41,055 nucleotides of DNA from an uncultured Clostridia bacterium (lineage in GTDB: Bacteria; Bacillota; Clostridia; UBA1381). Position numbers and translations under genes: made by a program. Shown here piece after piece: positions 8,151-16,507 of this stretch. Numbering within the stretch: the stretch's first letter is position 1; every line of letters begins with the position of its first letter. The notes under the pieces were generated by a model. That model was not told where the DNA came from and ran no database searches. It worked only from the letters and a program-made list of their open reading frames with translations. The stretch lies in NCBI GenBank assembly GCA_947627795.1, contig CANQXJ010000016.1, positions 1 through 41,055 on the forward strand. Reading direction: 5' to 3'.

Positions 8151-8641
8151 TGGCATATAAAAAATACGAAAAAAAAGAGCTTGATTACGAGCAGACTAAG
8201 GACAAGGCGCTAAGGCTTTTAACGTTCCGCGCGCACAGCGAAAAAGAGCTTTCGGACAAGCTGCACCGCGCGGGAGCGACCGACGAAAATATAGAAAAAA
8301 CGCTTGAATTTTGCCGCGAGTACAACTTCGTAAACGATGAACAATACGCGCTTTCAAAGGTCAGAGATTTGAAAAATCTCAAAAAATACGGAGGAAAGCG
8401 TATCGAAGCGGAGCTTAAACGGCTCGGTGTTTCGGGCGAGGACGCGGCTGAGGCTATGGCGGAGCTTGACGAGGACGACGAGAGGGAGCGGCTCTATCCG
8501 CTCGTTGTAAAAAAGCTCGGCGGAGATTTTGAGAAAAAAAGCGTTGACCGCTGTATACGTTACTTTATCTACCGCGGCTACGGTTTCGGCGACATAAAGG
8601 AATGTATAGAGCGGGCGAAAGGGGAAGCTGATGAAATATAA
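8150..8641 (+). CDS. recX: RecX family regulatory protein
   Basis: RecX binds RecA filaments and limits strand exchange. The 163-residue all-helical protein has the three RecX repeats, beginning with ALRLLTFRAHSEKELSDKL (28-46), then a second helical unit around FVNDEQYALSKV and a third near the C terminus (RYFIYRGYGFGDIKECI). Length is typical. Its ATG overlaps the previous stop by one base and its end overlaps the rimO start by 11 bases, so it sits in a translationally coupled run. recA is not in the window. Confidence 0.88.
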   Translation: MAYKKYEKKELDYEQTKDKALRLLTFRAHSEKELSDKLHRAGATDENIEKTLEFCREYNFVNDEQYALSKVRDLKNLKKYGGKRIEAELKRLGVSGEDAAEAMAELDEDDERERLYPLVVKKLGGDFEKKSVDRCIRYFIYRGYGFGDIKECIERAKGEADEI

Positions 8642-9959
8642 CATAGGAATGGTGTCGCTCGGCTGCGCTAAAAATCAGACCGACGCGGAAATTATGCTCG
8701 GGCTTCTCGCCGACGGCGGATTTGACATAGTTTCCGATCCCGCCGAGGCGGATATAATCGTGGTCAACACCTGCGGCTTTATCGAGTCGGCGAAGCAGGA
8801 GTCGATAAATACGCTGCTGGAAATGGCTGAGTACAAGACGACGGGACGATGCAGACTGCTTATCGCGGCGGGGTGTCTCGCGGAGAGATACCGCGATGAG
8901 ATAATGCTCGAAATGCCGGAGGTGGATTCGGTAGTCGGCACGGGCGATTACGACAAAATCGCTGACGTTATAAAAAGCGCGTTAAGCGGAGAGAAAAATA
9001 TCGTCTGCGGCAATATGGACAGAACCCCGCCCGAAAGACTGCCGCGAATACTTACAACTCCGCAGTATACCGCGTATCTGAAAATCGCGGACGGCTGCGA
9101 CAACAACTGCACATACTGCGCGATACCGAAAATACGCGGTCATTTCAGGAGCCGCCGTATCGAGGACATAGCCGAGGAAGCGCGAATCCTCGCGGATAAC
9201 GGAGTCAAGGAGCTTATTCTGATCGCACAGGACACCACGCGCTACGGCAAGGATATTTACGGCGAATACGCGCTCCCCAAGCTGCTTCGGGAGCTTGTGA
9301 AGATAGAGAAAATCAAGTGGATACGCGTTCACTATTTTTATCCCGAAGCGATAACGGACGAGCTTATTGACGCTATGGCTTCGAGCGAAAAAATCTGCCG
9401 CTATATAGACATGCCCGTTCAGCATATAAATGATGATATACTCCGCCGCATGGCGCGCAGGACGAGCCGCGCGGAAATAATAAAGAAAATAGAAAAAATC
9501 CGCGCGAAAATGCCCGACTGCGCGATAAGAACGTCGATAATAGCCGGTTTCCCCGGCGAAACGGAGGAGCAGTTTGACGAGCTTTACGAGTTTGTAAAGG
9601 AAATAAAATTTGACCGTATGGGCGTGTTCGCGTATTCGCGCGAGGAGGGCACTCCGGCGGCTGATTTTCCCGATCAGATCGACGAGGAAGTTAAGGAGGA
9701 ACGCCTCGACAAGCTGATGACGCTCCAGCAGGGCATATCTCTCGATTTGAACCGCGCGAAGATAGGCAAAACTATTGAGGTGATCGTCGAGGGCTACGAC
9801 GAGGAAAGCTTCTTGTTCTACGGCAGAAGCCGCGCGGACAGCATAGACGTGGACGGAAAGGTATATTTCGGCGCGGAGGACGAGATAGCCGAGGGAGATA
9901 TAATCAACGTAAAAATCCTGGACGCGGACGAATACGATCTGAGCGGACAGATGGTTTAA
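8631..9959 (+). CDS. rimO: Ribosomal protein S12 methylthiotransferase
   Basis: A radical-SAM enzyme that adds a methylthio group to an aspartate of ribosomal protein S12. It carries the N-terminal UPF0004 cluster cysteines (Cys12 in SLGCAKN, Cys48 in NTCGF, Cys82 in AGCLAE), the radical-SAM CxxxCxxC motif (Cys156, Cys160, Cys163 in DGCDNNCTYCAIP) and a C-terminal TRAM domain (about 372-442). The SLGCAKNQTD start and the 442-residue length fit RimO better than MiaB. AAAGGGGAAG precedes the ATG. It is the third gene of the HD-recX-rimO-pgsA-hisIE run. Confidence 0.96.
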   Translation: MKYNIGMVSLGCAKNQTDAEIMLGLLADGGFDIVSDPAEADIIVVNTCGFIESAKQESINTLLEMAEYKTTGRCRLLIAAGCLAERYRDEIMLEMPEVDSVVGTGDYDKIADVIKSALSGEKNIVCGNMDRTPPERLPRILTTPQYTAYLKIADGCDNNCTYCAIPKIRGHFRSRRIEDIAEEARILADNGVKELILIAQDTTRYGKDIYGEYALPKLLRELVKIEKIKWIRVHYFYPEAITDELIDAMASSEKICRYIDMPVQHINDDILRRMARRTSRAEIIKKIEKIRAKMPDCAIRTSIIAGFPGETEEQFDELYEFVKEIKFDRMGVFAYSREEGTPAADFPDQIDEEVKEERLDKLMTLQQGISLDLNRAKIGKTIEVIVEGYDEESFLFYGRSRADSIDVDGKVYFGAEDEIAEGDIINVKILDADEYDLSGQMV

Positions 9960-9972
9960 GGAGGACAACACA

Positions 9973-10521
9973 ATGAACACAGCCAATAAGCTAACGCTGC
10001 TGCGCGTGGTGCTCGTGCCTGTTTTTATGGCGCTGCTGCTTCAGGGAGGTAATGTCTGCCGCTATGCCGCGCTCGCGGTGTTTGTGATTGCGTCGGTAAC
10101 GGACTGGCTCGACGGATATATCGCGAGGAAGTATGATCAGATAACGACATTCGGAAAATTCGTGGATCCGCTTGCGGATAAAATGCTCACAACGGCGGCG
10201 TTTGTTATTTTCCTGAATTTGGGACTGATGTCGCCGTGGGCGCTGATGATAGTGCTCGCGCGTGAGTTTATGATCGCGGGAATACGGCTCATCGCTGCGG
10301 GCGAGGGCAGCGTGATCGCGGCGAGTATGTGGGGCAAGGTAAAGACCGTGTCGCAGATGATAGCGATAATTGCGACAATTCTCATTATGGGAAACGAGAT
10401 GTTCTTGGGCGTAAGCTCGCTGCTTATAATAGACGTTCTCATATGGATCTCCGTTGCGTTCGCGGTGATTTCGGGCGCGGAGTATCTCATAAAAAACAGA
10501 AAAGTAATATCATTTAAATAG
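9973..10521 (+). CDS. pgsA: CDP-diacylglycerol-glycerol-3-phosphate 3-phosphatidyltransferase
   Basis: A membrane enzyme that makes phosphatidylglycerophosphate, the precursor of phosphatidylglycerol. The CDP-alcohol phosphatidyltransferase signature is complete: Asp44, Asp47-Gly48, Ala51-Arg52, Gly61, Asp65, Asp69 in [11 protein letters not shown] and [11 protein letters not shown]. The 182-residue protein has several hydrophobic segments as expected. AAGGAGG lies 7 bases before the ATG. Downstream of rimO with a 13-base gap; rimO-pgsA adjacency is frequent in Bacillota. Confidence 0.95.
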   Translation: MNTANKLTLLRVVLVPVFMALLLQGGNVCRYAALAVFVIASVTDWLDGYIARKYDQITTFGKFVDPLADKMLTTAAFVIFLNLGLMSPWALMIVLAREFMIAGIRLIAAGEGSVIAASMWGKVKTVSQMIAIIATILIMGNEMFLGVSSLLIIDVLIWISVAFAVISGAEYLIKNRKVISFK

Positions 10522-10535
10522 AAAGGGGAATAATA

Positions 10536-11171
10536 ATGGAAAAGCTTTTGGACGAACTGAAATTCGACTCGCGCGGGCTGATCCCGGCGGTGGTGCAGAA
10601 CCGCGAAACGAAAGAGGTACTTATGGTCGCGTACATGAACGCGGACACATTAAAGCAGACTATCGAAACGGGACGCGCCACGTTCTGGTCAAGAAGCCGC
10701 AAGGAGGTTTGGGTGAAGGGCGAAACGTCGGGAAATTATATGCTCGTTGATAAGATCCGCGTAGATTGCGACGGGGACTGCCTTGTGATAGAAGCCTCGC
10801 CGGTCGGACCTGCCTGCCACACGGGAAACAGGAGCTGCTTCTACAGGAGCGTCAAAGACGGCGAGCTAATCGAGGATATTGAGCCGACATACATTTCCGA
10901 CGCGATAATGCGCGAGCAGGCGGTAGTAATGGACAGAAAGCGCACCCCCGCCGAGGGCAGCTACACGAATTACCTATTTGACAAGGGCGAGGACAAGATA
11001 CTTAAAAAAGTAGGCGAAGAAGCGGCGGAGGTTGTAATAGCCGGCAAGAACCGCTCGAAGGAGGAAATCAGCTACGAGGTGGCGGATTTGATGTATCATT
11101 TGACGGTTATGTTAGTGGATAACGGTATGACGTGGGATGATATTTATAGGGAAATGGAAAGAAGAAGATAA
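10536..11171 (+). CDS. hisIE: Bifunctional phosphoribosyl-AMP cyclohydrolase/phosphoribosyl-ATP pyrophosphatase
   Basis: Catalyses steps 2 and 3 of histidine synthesis. The HisI domain (1-105) shows the metal ligands Asp77, Asp79, Asp81 and zinc cysteines Cys78, Cys94, Cys101 ([15 protein letters not shown]). The HisE domain (about 115-211) shows [10 protein letters not shown] (160-169) and EVADLMYHL (181-189). No other his gene is nearby. The TAA stop is formed by the first bases of MITE copy 2, directly after MERRR. Removing the element while keeping one TA would extend the frame by YRYTKNTERTKQP and end at a TGA overlapping the metY ATG. Confidence 0.95.
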   Translation: MEKLLDELKFDSRGLIPAVVQNRETKEVLMVAYMNADTLKQTIETGRATFWSRSRKEVWVKGETSGNYMLVDKIRVDCDGDCLVIEASPVGPACHTGNRSCFYRSVKDGELIEDIEPTYISDAIMREQAVVMDRKRTPAEGSYTNYLFDKGEDKILKKVGEEAAEVVIAGKNRSKEEISYEVADLMYHLTVMLVDNGMTWDDIYREMERRR

Positions 11172-11465
11172 ATTATGATTTAGCGATGTATTGGTATTGT
11201 GGGTGTAGGGGCGGATATCATCCGCCCGCCGCGCTGCATTGGGAACGGGCGGATAATATCCGCCCCTACAATACCATTGACATCGGGTTATCGGGGACGG
11301 GCGACCGCGAGGGTCGCCCCTACGAGAGGCCCCCTTGTTAAAGGGGGCTGGCACGCGCAGCGTGACTGGGGGATTCCTGCGCTAATTTTAAAAAAGAATC
11401 CCTCCACCGCTACGCGGTCCCCCTCCCTTTGACAAGGGAGGCTTACAACGCTAAATCATAATTTA
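11169..11465 (-). mobile_element. MITE-like palindromic element, copy 2 (larger variant)
   Basis: The 297-bp element has perfect 14-bp terminal inverted repeats (TAAATTATGATTTA at 11169-11182, TAAATCATAATTTA at 11452-11465). It is inverted relative to copies 1 and 3: the GGGGCGGAT hairpin module is on the left and the CCTCCCTTTGACAAGGGAGG module on the right. It contains an extra small hairpin (GGGCGACCGCGAGGGTCGCCC, about 11297-11317) absent from the other copies. It fills nearly all of the gap between hisIE and metY; otherwise only 36 bases remain before metY, and I see no SAM riboswitch there. Small open frames inside are ignored. Confidence 0.85.
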
Positions 11466-11501
11466 CCGCTATACAAAAAATACAGAAAGGACTAAACAGC
11501 C

Positions 11502-12764
11502 ATGAAAATAGAAACAAAATGCGTACAGGAGGGCTACAAGCCCAAAAACGGAGAGGCGCGGGTGCTGCCTATTTATCAGAGCACCACATTCAAATACGAC
11601 TCGTCCGACTATATGGGAAAGCTGTTCGATTTGGAGGTTGACGGCTATTTCTACACGCGCCTGGCAAACCCGACGGTCGGATTTGTCGAGGAGAAAATCG
11701 CGGCTCTCGAAGGCGGTGTGGGCGCTATGATGACCTCGTCCGGTCAGGCGGCTACGCTCATCGCGGTTATGACTATCGCCCAGGCGGGCGACCATATAGT
11801 TTGCTCCGCCGCGGTTTACGGCGGCACGTTCAATCTGCTCGGCGTAACGCTTAAAAAGTTCGGTATCGACGTTACGTTCGTAAATCCCGACGATGATTAC
11901 GAAACACTCTCAAAGGCAATCAAGCCCAACACAAAGGCTGTTCTCGGCGAAACTATAGCAAACCCCGCTCTGACGGTGCTCGATATTGAAAAATTCGCGA
12001 AGCTCGCGCACGACAACAACATTCCGCTTATCGTTGACAACACGTTCGCCACTCCCGTGCTCTGCCGCCCGTTCGAGTTTGGCGCGGATATAGTTATCCA
12101 CTCGACATCGAAGTACATGGATGGTCACGCGGTATCGCTGGGCGGCGTTATCGTGGACAGCGGCAATTTCGACTGGACAAACGGCAAATTCCCCGAGTTC
12201 ACCGAGCCTGACGACTCGTATCACGGCGTTGTTTATACCGAAAAATTCGGCAAGCTCGCGTATATCACAAAAGCTCGTGCGCAGCTCATGCGTGATTTAG
12301 GTTCCGCTCCGTCGCCGCAGAACGCGTTTTTACTCAATTTGGGACTTGAAACGCTTCATCTGCGCATAATAAGACACAGTGAGAACGCCTTGAAGGTAGC
12401 GGAATTTCTCGAAAACAACGATAAGGTCGCATGGGTAAACTACCCGGGACTTGCGAGCAGCAAATATAAGCCGCTCGTTGATAAATATATGCCGCTCGGC
12501 GCGAGCGGAGTTGTTTCGTTCGGCGTTAAGGGCGGACGGCAGCAGGCGGTAAAATTCCTTGACAGCTTAAAGGTGGCGGCTATCGTAACTCACGTAGCCG
12601 ACGCGCGCACCTGCGCTCTGCATCCGGCAAGCGCGACACACCGTCAGATGACGGACGAGCAGCTTCTCGAGTGCGGAGTAAGCCCGGATCTTGTTCGTTT
12701 CAGCGTGGGAATTGAAAACGTTGATGATATAATAGCGGATCTGGAACAAGCATTAAACGCATAA
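11502..12764 (+). CDS. metY: O-acetylhomoserine aminocarboxypropyltransferase (sulfhydrylase)
   Basis: A PLP enzyme of the Cys/Met metabolism family that makes homocysteine from O-acetylhomoserine and sulfide. The PLP lysine is Lys204 in IHSTSKYMDGH; the YTRLANPT motif (51-58), SSGQAA (79-84) and the C-terminal HPASATHRQM with the RFSVGIE ending are typical. The 420-residue length and the long insertion around 210-240 (GKFPEFTEPDDSYHG) favour MetY over MetB/MetC. AGAAAGGAC precedes the ATG. No promoter of its own is obvious; transcription may come through or from MITE copy 2. Confidence 0.93.
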   Translation: MKIETKCVQEGYKPKNGEARVLPIYQSTTFKYDSSDYMGKLFDLEVDGYFYTRLANPTVGFVEEKIAALEGGVGAMMTSSGQAATLIAVMTIAQAGDHIVCSAAVYGGTFNLLGVTLKKFGIDVTFVNPDDDYETLSKAIKPNTKAVLGETIANPALTVLDIEKFAKLAHDNNIPLIVDNTFATPVLCRPFEFGADIVIHSTSKYMDGHAVSLGGVIVDSGNFDWTNGKFPEFTEPDDSYHGVVYTEKFGKLAYITKARAQLMRDLGSAPSPQNAFLLNLGLETLHLRIIRHSENALKVAEFLENNDKVAWVNYPGLASSKYKPLVDKYMPLGASGVVSFGVKGGRQQAVKFLDSLKVAAIVTHVADARTCALHPASATHRQMTDEQLLECGVSPDLVRFSVGIENVDDIIADLEQALNA

Positions 12765-12776
12765 AGACGCTTGAGT

Positions 12777-12902
12777 AAAATCGCCCATCTCACCGTTTTT
12801 CGCTCGGGCTGGTCGGACACGAAGTGTCCTGCTCGCCTATGCTACCGAGGGCAGTACATTCAGTACGGCACCCTCGCTGTAAACGGCAATCTGAGCGATT
12901 TT
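12777..12902. repeat. Imperfect 126-bp palindrome with internal hairpins
   Basis: The ends AAAATCGC (12777-12784) and GCGATTTT (12895-12902) are inverted repeats, and CACCGTTTTTCGCTCG pairs imperfectly with CGCTGTAAACGG further in. Inside are the hairpins GGACACGAAGTGTCC and GAGGG...CCCTC. The architecture is that of a short non-coding repeat family, different in sequence from the MITE copies. Only this copy is in the window. It separates metY and the patatin gene and could also act as a terminator. Confidence 0.6.
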
Positions 12903-12935
12903 CTTTCAAGCTTAATATAATGAAAGGAAAAAAAT

Positions 12936-14069
12936 ATGGATTTCGGTCTTGTTTTAGCCGGCGGCGGAGTGCGCGGAGCGTACCACGTCGGCGTTTGGGA
13001 GGCTCTCGCGGAGATGGGAATCAACGTTTCCGCCGTGACGGGAGCGTCGATAGGCGCGGTAAACGGCGCGATTTTCGCGGCGGGCGCGGCTGAGAAGGCG
13101 CGCGATATGTGGCTCAATATAAAGCCGAGCGACATAGTGAGGCTGCCGGAGGATATAGGCGACAGAAAAAATCTCTTGAGCGTCAAAAACCTCGTTCCGC
13201 TCATGCGCGAGATGTTTGACAACGGCGGGCTTGACACTGCGCCGCTTGAAAAAATCCTGCGCGGCATAATCGACGAGGACACGCTTCTAAATTCGCCGGT
13301 TGATTTCGGGCTTGTGACGTATTCCGTTACCGAGCGCGACATAGTTCACCGCTTCAAGCGCGACATCCCGAAAGCCGAGCTTATCCCCTACATCATGGCA
13401 AGCGCGTGTTTCCCGGTATTCAAGCCGCGCGTTATCGACAGCAAAAAGTTTATCGACGGCGGCATGGCTGACAATATGCCGGTCGATCTGCTGCTCGAAA
13501 AGGGACTTGACGACATCATCACGGTAGACGTGCAGGGAATCGGCTTTTACAAGACGTTCAACACAGCCGGAAGGAACATTATAAATATCCGCTGCCGCCG
13601 GCCCGAAACGGGCACGCTTGATTTCGACCAAGCCGGAATTGCCGCGAGCATCGCCGAGGGCGCGTTTGACACGAAAAAAACCTTCGGTTATCTCGCCGGA
13701 AACGATTATTCGTTCGATACCGTGAGCTACCAAAAAGCGCGCGGAATGTACGGAGAGGAAATACTCGGCGGACTTGAAAAGGCGGCGGAAGCGTTTGAGA
13801 TAGAGCAGTTCAAGGTATATTCCGTGGACGAGCTTATCGGGCTTGTTCTCGACGCGTACAGGGCGTACGAGGCGGAGCATGGCGAGGAAACGGCGTCGTT
13901 CGGCATAGAAGATATTCCGCGTCTGACCGACAAGAAATTCCTTACCGCGCTTCTTGTAAACGAGCTTGAAGGCGGACTTCCCGATTTTCTGAAATCAAAG
14001 CTCGATTTAATAGGCTCAAGCTACGACGCGGCGTGCTGTATTTTATACCTTAAACGAAAATTCAAATAA
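12936..14069 (+). CDS. Patatin-like phospholipase
   Basis: A serine acyl hydrolase of the patatin/RssA family, probably acting on lipid acyl esters at the inner membrane face or in the cytoplasm. The N terminus has the oxyanion glycine motif GGGVRG (9-14), the nucleophile elbow GASIG (Ser38), and the catalytic aspartate in DGG (Asp174-Gly176, FIDGGMADNMP). No signal peptide is visible. The domain covers about the first 200 residues; the C-terminal 170 residues are helical and of unknown role. AAAGGA precedes the ATG. A TATAAT-like box lies close upstream (12915-12920) but a matching -35 box is not clear. Confidence 0.9.
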   Translation: MDFGLVLAGGGVRGAYHVGVWEALAEMGINVSAVTGASIGAVNGAIFAAGAAEKARDMWLNIKPSDIVRLPEDIGDRKNLLSVKNLVPLMREMFDNGGLDTAPLEKILRGIIDEDTLLNSPVDFGLVTYSVTERDIVHRFKRDIPKAELIPYIMASACFPVFKPRVIDSKKFIDGGMADNMPVDLLLEKGLDDIITVDVQGIGFYKTFNTAGRNIINIRCRRPETGTLDFDQAGIAASIAEGAFDTKKTFGYLAGNDYSFDTVSYQKARGMYGEEILGGLEKAAEAFEIEQFKVYSVDELIGLVLDAYRAYEAEHGEETASFGIEDIPRLTDKKFLTALLVNELEGGLPDFLKSKLDLIGSSYDAACCILYLKRKFK

Positions 14070-14096
14070 AAATTTAACGAACGGATTTTAAAATAC

Positions 14097-14141
14097 AAAA
14101 GCCGTCCCGCGGTTTAAAAACCGCAGGATGGCTTTTTTTGT
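14097..14141. terminator. Bidirectional terminator between patatin and ilvD genes
   Basis: A long hairpin: AAAAGCCGTCC and CGCGGTTT pair with AAACCGC and GGATGGCTTTTTTT. It is flanked by A on the left and T on the right, so it can stop transcription from both convergent genes. Confidence 0.85.
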
Positions 14142-14197
14142 ATATTGATCCTACCGTCGGCTTGACGGCATCATTTTACGTTTTGTTACCATAAATA

Positions 14198-15862
14198 TCA
14201 GTCGTCAAGCATAACAGCGCCCTGGATAGCCGACGAAACCATCTTTGAGTATCTCCTGAGATAACCCGTCTTTACTCTCGGCTCGTTCGGAGTCCAGCCC
14301 TCTTTGCGCTTTGCGAATTCCTCGTCGGAAATCTTTACGTTAAGCTCGCATTTTTCTATGTCGATCTGGATTATGTCGCCGTCCTTGACAAACGCTATAG
14401 GTCCGCCCTCGACAGCCTCGGGCGAAACGTGGCCTATCGCCGCGCCGCGCGTCGCTCCCGAGAAGCGTCCGTCTGTGATGAGCGCTACGTCCTTGTCAAG
14501 TCCCATACCGCATATCGCCGACGTGGGCGAGAGCATTTCACGCATGCCCGGTCCGCCCTTCGGTCCTTCGTATCGGATCACAACAACGTCGCCCTTCTCT
14601 ATCTTGCCCGCGTAGATTGCCGCTATAGCGTCGTCCTCGCTCTCGAATACCTTTGCCGGTCCTTCGTGCTTGAGCATTTCCGGCGCGACCGCGCTTCTCT
14701 TTACAACCGAGCCGTCCGGCGCGAGATTTCCCTTTAATACCGCGATGCCGCCCGTCTTTGAGTACGGGTTGTCGATAGGACGAATTACGTCGTAGTCTTT
14801 GACATGGCAGTTCGCTATGTTCTCGCCGAGCGTTTTTCCCGTTACGGTGATTGTGTCGAGCTTTAACAAATCATGCTTTGAAAGCTCGTTCATAAGCGCC
14901 TGAACGCCGCCCGCCGCGTACAGATCCTGCACGTGATGATGACCGGCGGGAGCTAAGTGGCAGAGATTCGGCGTAACCTCGCTTATCTCGTTCGCGTAGT
15001 CGAGCGTAATCGGAGCGTGCGCCTCATGCGAAATCGCGGGTAAGTGGAGCATTGAGTTTGTCGAGCAGCCGAGAGCCATATCCACTCTTAATGCATTGTA
15101 AAGCGAATCGGGCGTGATAATGTCGCGCGGCTTTATGTCCTTTTCGAGAAGCTCCATGATTTTCATGCCCGCTTCCTTTGCAAGTCTGATCCTCTCGGAA
15201 TACACAGCCGGAATTGTGCCGTTGCCGGGAAGAGCCATACCGAGGACTTCACACAGACAATTCATCGAATTCGCCGTGAACATTCCCGAGCACGAGCCGC
15301 ACGACGGACAAGCCGCGTTTTCAAGACCGAGAAGTCCCTCCTCGTCGATCGTTCCCGCTTTAAACTCGCCTATCGCCTCGAATGTAGTGTTTAAATCACG
15401 GTATTTGCCGCCATAGTTTATCGAAAGCATAGGTCCGCCCGATACGATGATCGCGGGCTTGTTAAGACGCGCCGCAGCCATCAGCATACCGGGTACTATT
15501 TTGTCACAGTTGGGGATAAGCACGAGCGCGTCAAAGCCGTGCGCTATCGTCATGGACTCGATAGAGTCCGCGATAAGCTCGCGCGACGCGAGTGAATATT
15601 TCATTCCTACGTGTCCCATTGCTATTCCGTCGCACACTCCTATCGACGGAAACTCGATAGGAGTTCCGCCAGCCATACGTACTCCCGCTTTGACCGCCTC
15701 GGCTATTTTGTCGAGGTGGATGTGTCCCGGGATAACCTCGTTTTTGGCGCTTACCACGCCGATAAGAGGACGCTTTATTTCCTCGTCCGTGAAGCCCGCC
15801 GCCTTAAAGAGCGACCGGTGCGGCGTTTTTTCAACGCCTTTTTTTACGATATCACTGTACAT
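14198..15862 (-). CDS. ilvD: Dihydroxy-acid dehydratase
   Basis: An iron-sulfur enzyme that dehydrates 2,3-dihydroxy-acids to 2-oxo-acids in valine and isoleucine synthesis. Family motifs are clear: [15 protein letters not shown] (73-87), IPNCDK (116-121), [18 protein letters not shown] (183-200) and [13 protein letters not shown]. The 554-residue length is normal. ATG 15862 is preceded by AAAGGGAGG. It lies 15 bases after cvpA and is the last gene of the run that starts at ecfA1. Other branched-chain genes are absent except the threonine ammonia-lyase on the opposite strand. Confidence 0.97.
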   Translation of the reverse strand: MYSDIVKKGVEKTPHRSLFKAAGFTDEEIKRPLIGVVSAKNEVIPGHIHLDKIAEAVKAGVRMAGGTPIEFPSIGVCDGIAMGHVGMKYSLASRELIADSIESMTIAHGFDALVLIPNCDKIVPGMLMAAARLNKPAIIVSGGPMLSINYGGKYRDLNTTFEAIGEFKAGTIDEEGLLGLENAACPSCGSCSGMFTANSMNCLCEVLGMALPGNGTIPAVYSERIRLAKEAGMKIMELLEKDIKPRDIITPDSLYNALRVDMALGCSTNSMLHLPAISHEAHAPITLDYANEISEVTPNLCHLAPAGHHHVQDLYAAGGVQALMNELSKHDLLKLDTITVTGKTLGENIANCHVKDYDVIRPIDNPYSKTGGIAVLKGNLAPDGSVVKRSAVAPEMLKHEGPAKVFESEDDAIAAIYAGKIEKGDVVVIRYEGPKGGPGMREMLSPTSAICGMGLDKDVALITDGRFSGATRGAAIGHVSPEAVEGGPIAFVKDGDIIQIDIEKCELNVKISDEEFAKRKEGWTPNEPRVKTGYLRRYSKMVSSAIQGAVMLDD

Positions 15863-15877
15863 TTAAAAAACCTCCCT

Positions 15878-16504
15878 TTACAGCTTCATTATGAGCTGCA
15901 ATATTATATTGTAATTATAAAAATATTTAACTATTAAAGAGCCGTTTATCATGGCGAACAGAGGACTGTCCGCGCGCGCGAAAAGCGAGATAAACGCGAG
16001 CGCTATATAGACCGTAATAAGCGCGGCAGCCGCGCCGACCGCTCCTCCCGCGAGCTTATTCGCGAAGCTCAGCACCGGCAGCTTTGACGCGCCCGTTAAA
16101 AACGAGTACGCTATAAAAAGTCCGACGCGTATTATCATAAACAGAACGACAAACGCGGCTGTGTTGATAGCGAGCATTGTAACCGAACGCGCCAGCTCAT
16201 TCCCCGCCGCGCTTACCCCGTTTGTAAGACTGTTCACAACCACATACGGCAAATTCATATCAAGTCCGCCCGTGACATTACCCGCTGCGCCGGCTATTTC
16301 TCCGGCGACGGTGTTTTCAATATTCATCGCAAAATTCGTGCCGGCAAGGAATGACGCGATTGGTTTTTTCAGGAGCATGACCGCCGCAATCGAAAACACG
16401 ATTGAAACTATTCTCCACACCGATTTTACAAAGCCTCTGCGATAGCTTATTGTGAAAAACAAGAACACAAAGGCGAGAACCGTTATATCAGCTAAATTTA
16501 TCAT
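15878..16504 (-). CDS. CvpA family membrane protein
   Basis: A 208-residue protein with about four hydrophobic segments, starting with INLADITVLAFVFLFFTISY and the RRGFVKSVW loop typical of the CvpA family (named for colicin V production; linked in other bacteria to envelope homeostasis). A further segment has AGGAVGAAAALITVYIAL. It lies 3 bases after the DUF5711 gene, an arrangement I associate with Clostridia. Molecular function is not known. Confidence 0.8.
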   Translation of the reverse strand: MINLADITVLAFVFLFFTISYRRGFVKSVWRIVSIVFSIAAVMLLKKPIASFLAGTNFAMNIENTVAGEIAGAAGNVTGGLDMNLPYVVVNSLTNGVSAAGNELARSVTMLAINTAAFVVLFMIIRVGLFIAYSFLTGASKLPVLSFANKLAGGAVGAAAALITVYIALAFISLFARADSPLFAMINGSLIVKYFYNYNIILQLIMKL

Positions 16505-16507
16505 TTC

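Noticed and set aside
11199-11432. Short plus-strand frame inside MITE copy 2
   Set aside because: It lies wholly in hairpin DNA with no ribosome binding site.
11466-11501. SAM riboswitch before metY
   Set aside because: Only 36 bases remain after the MITE copy, too short for any SAM-class riboswitch other than a truncated one.
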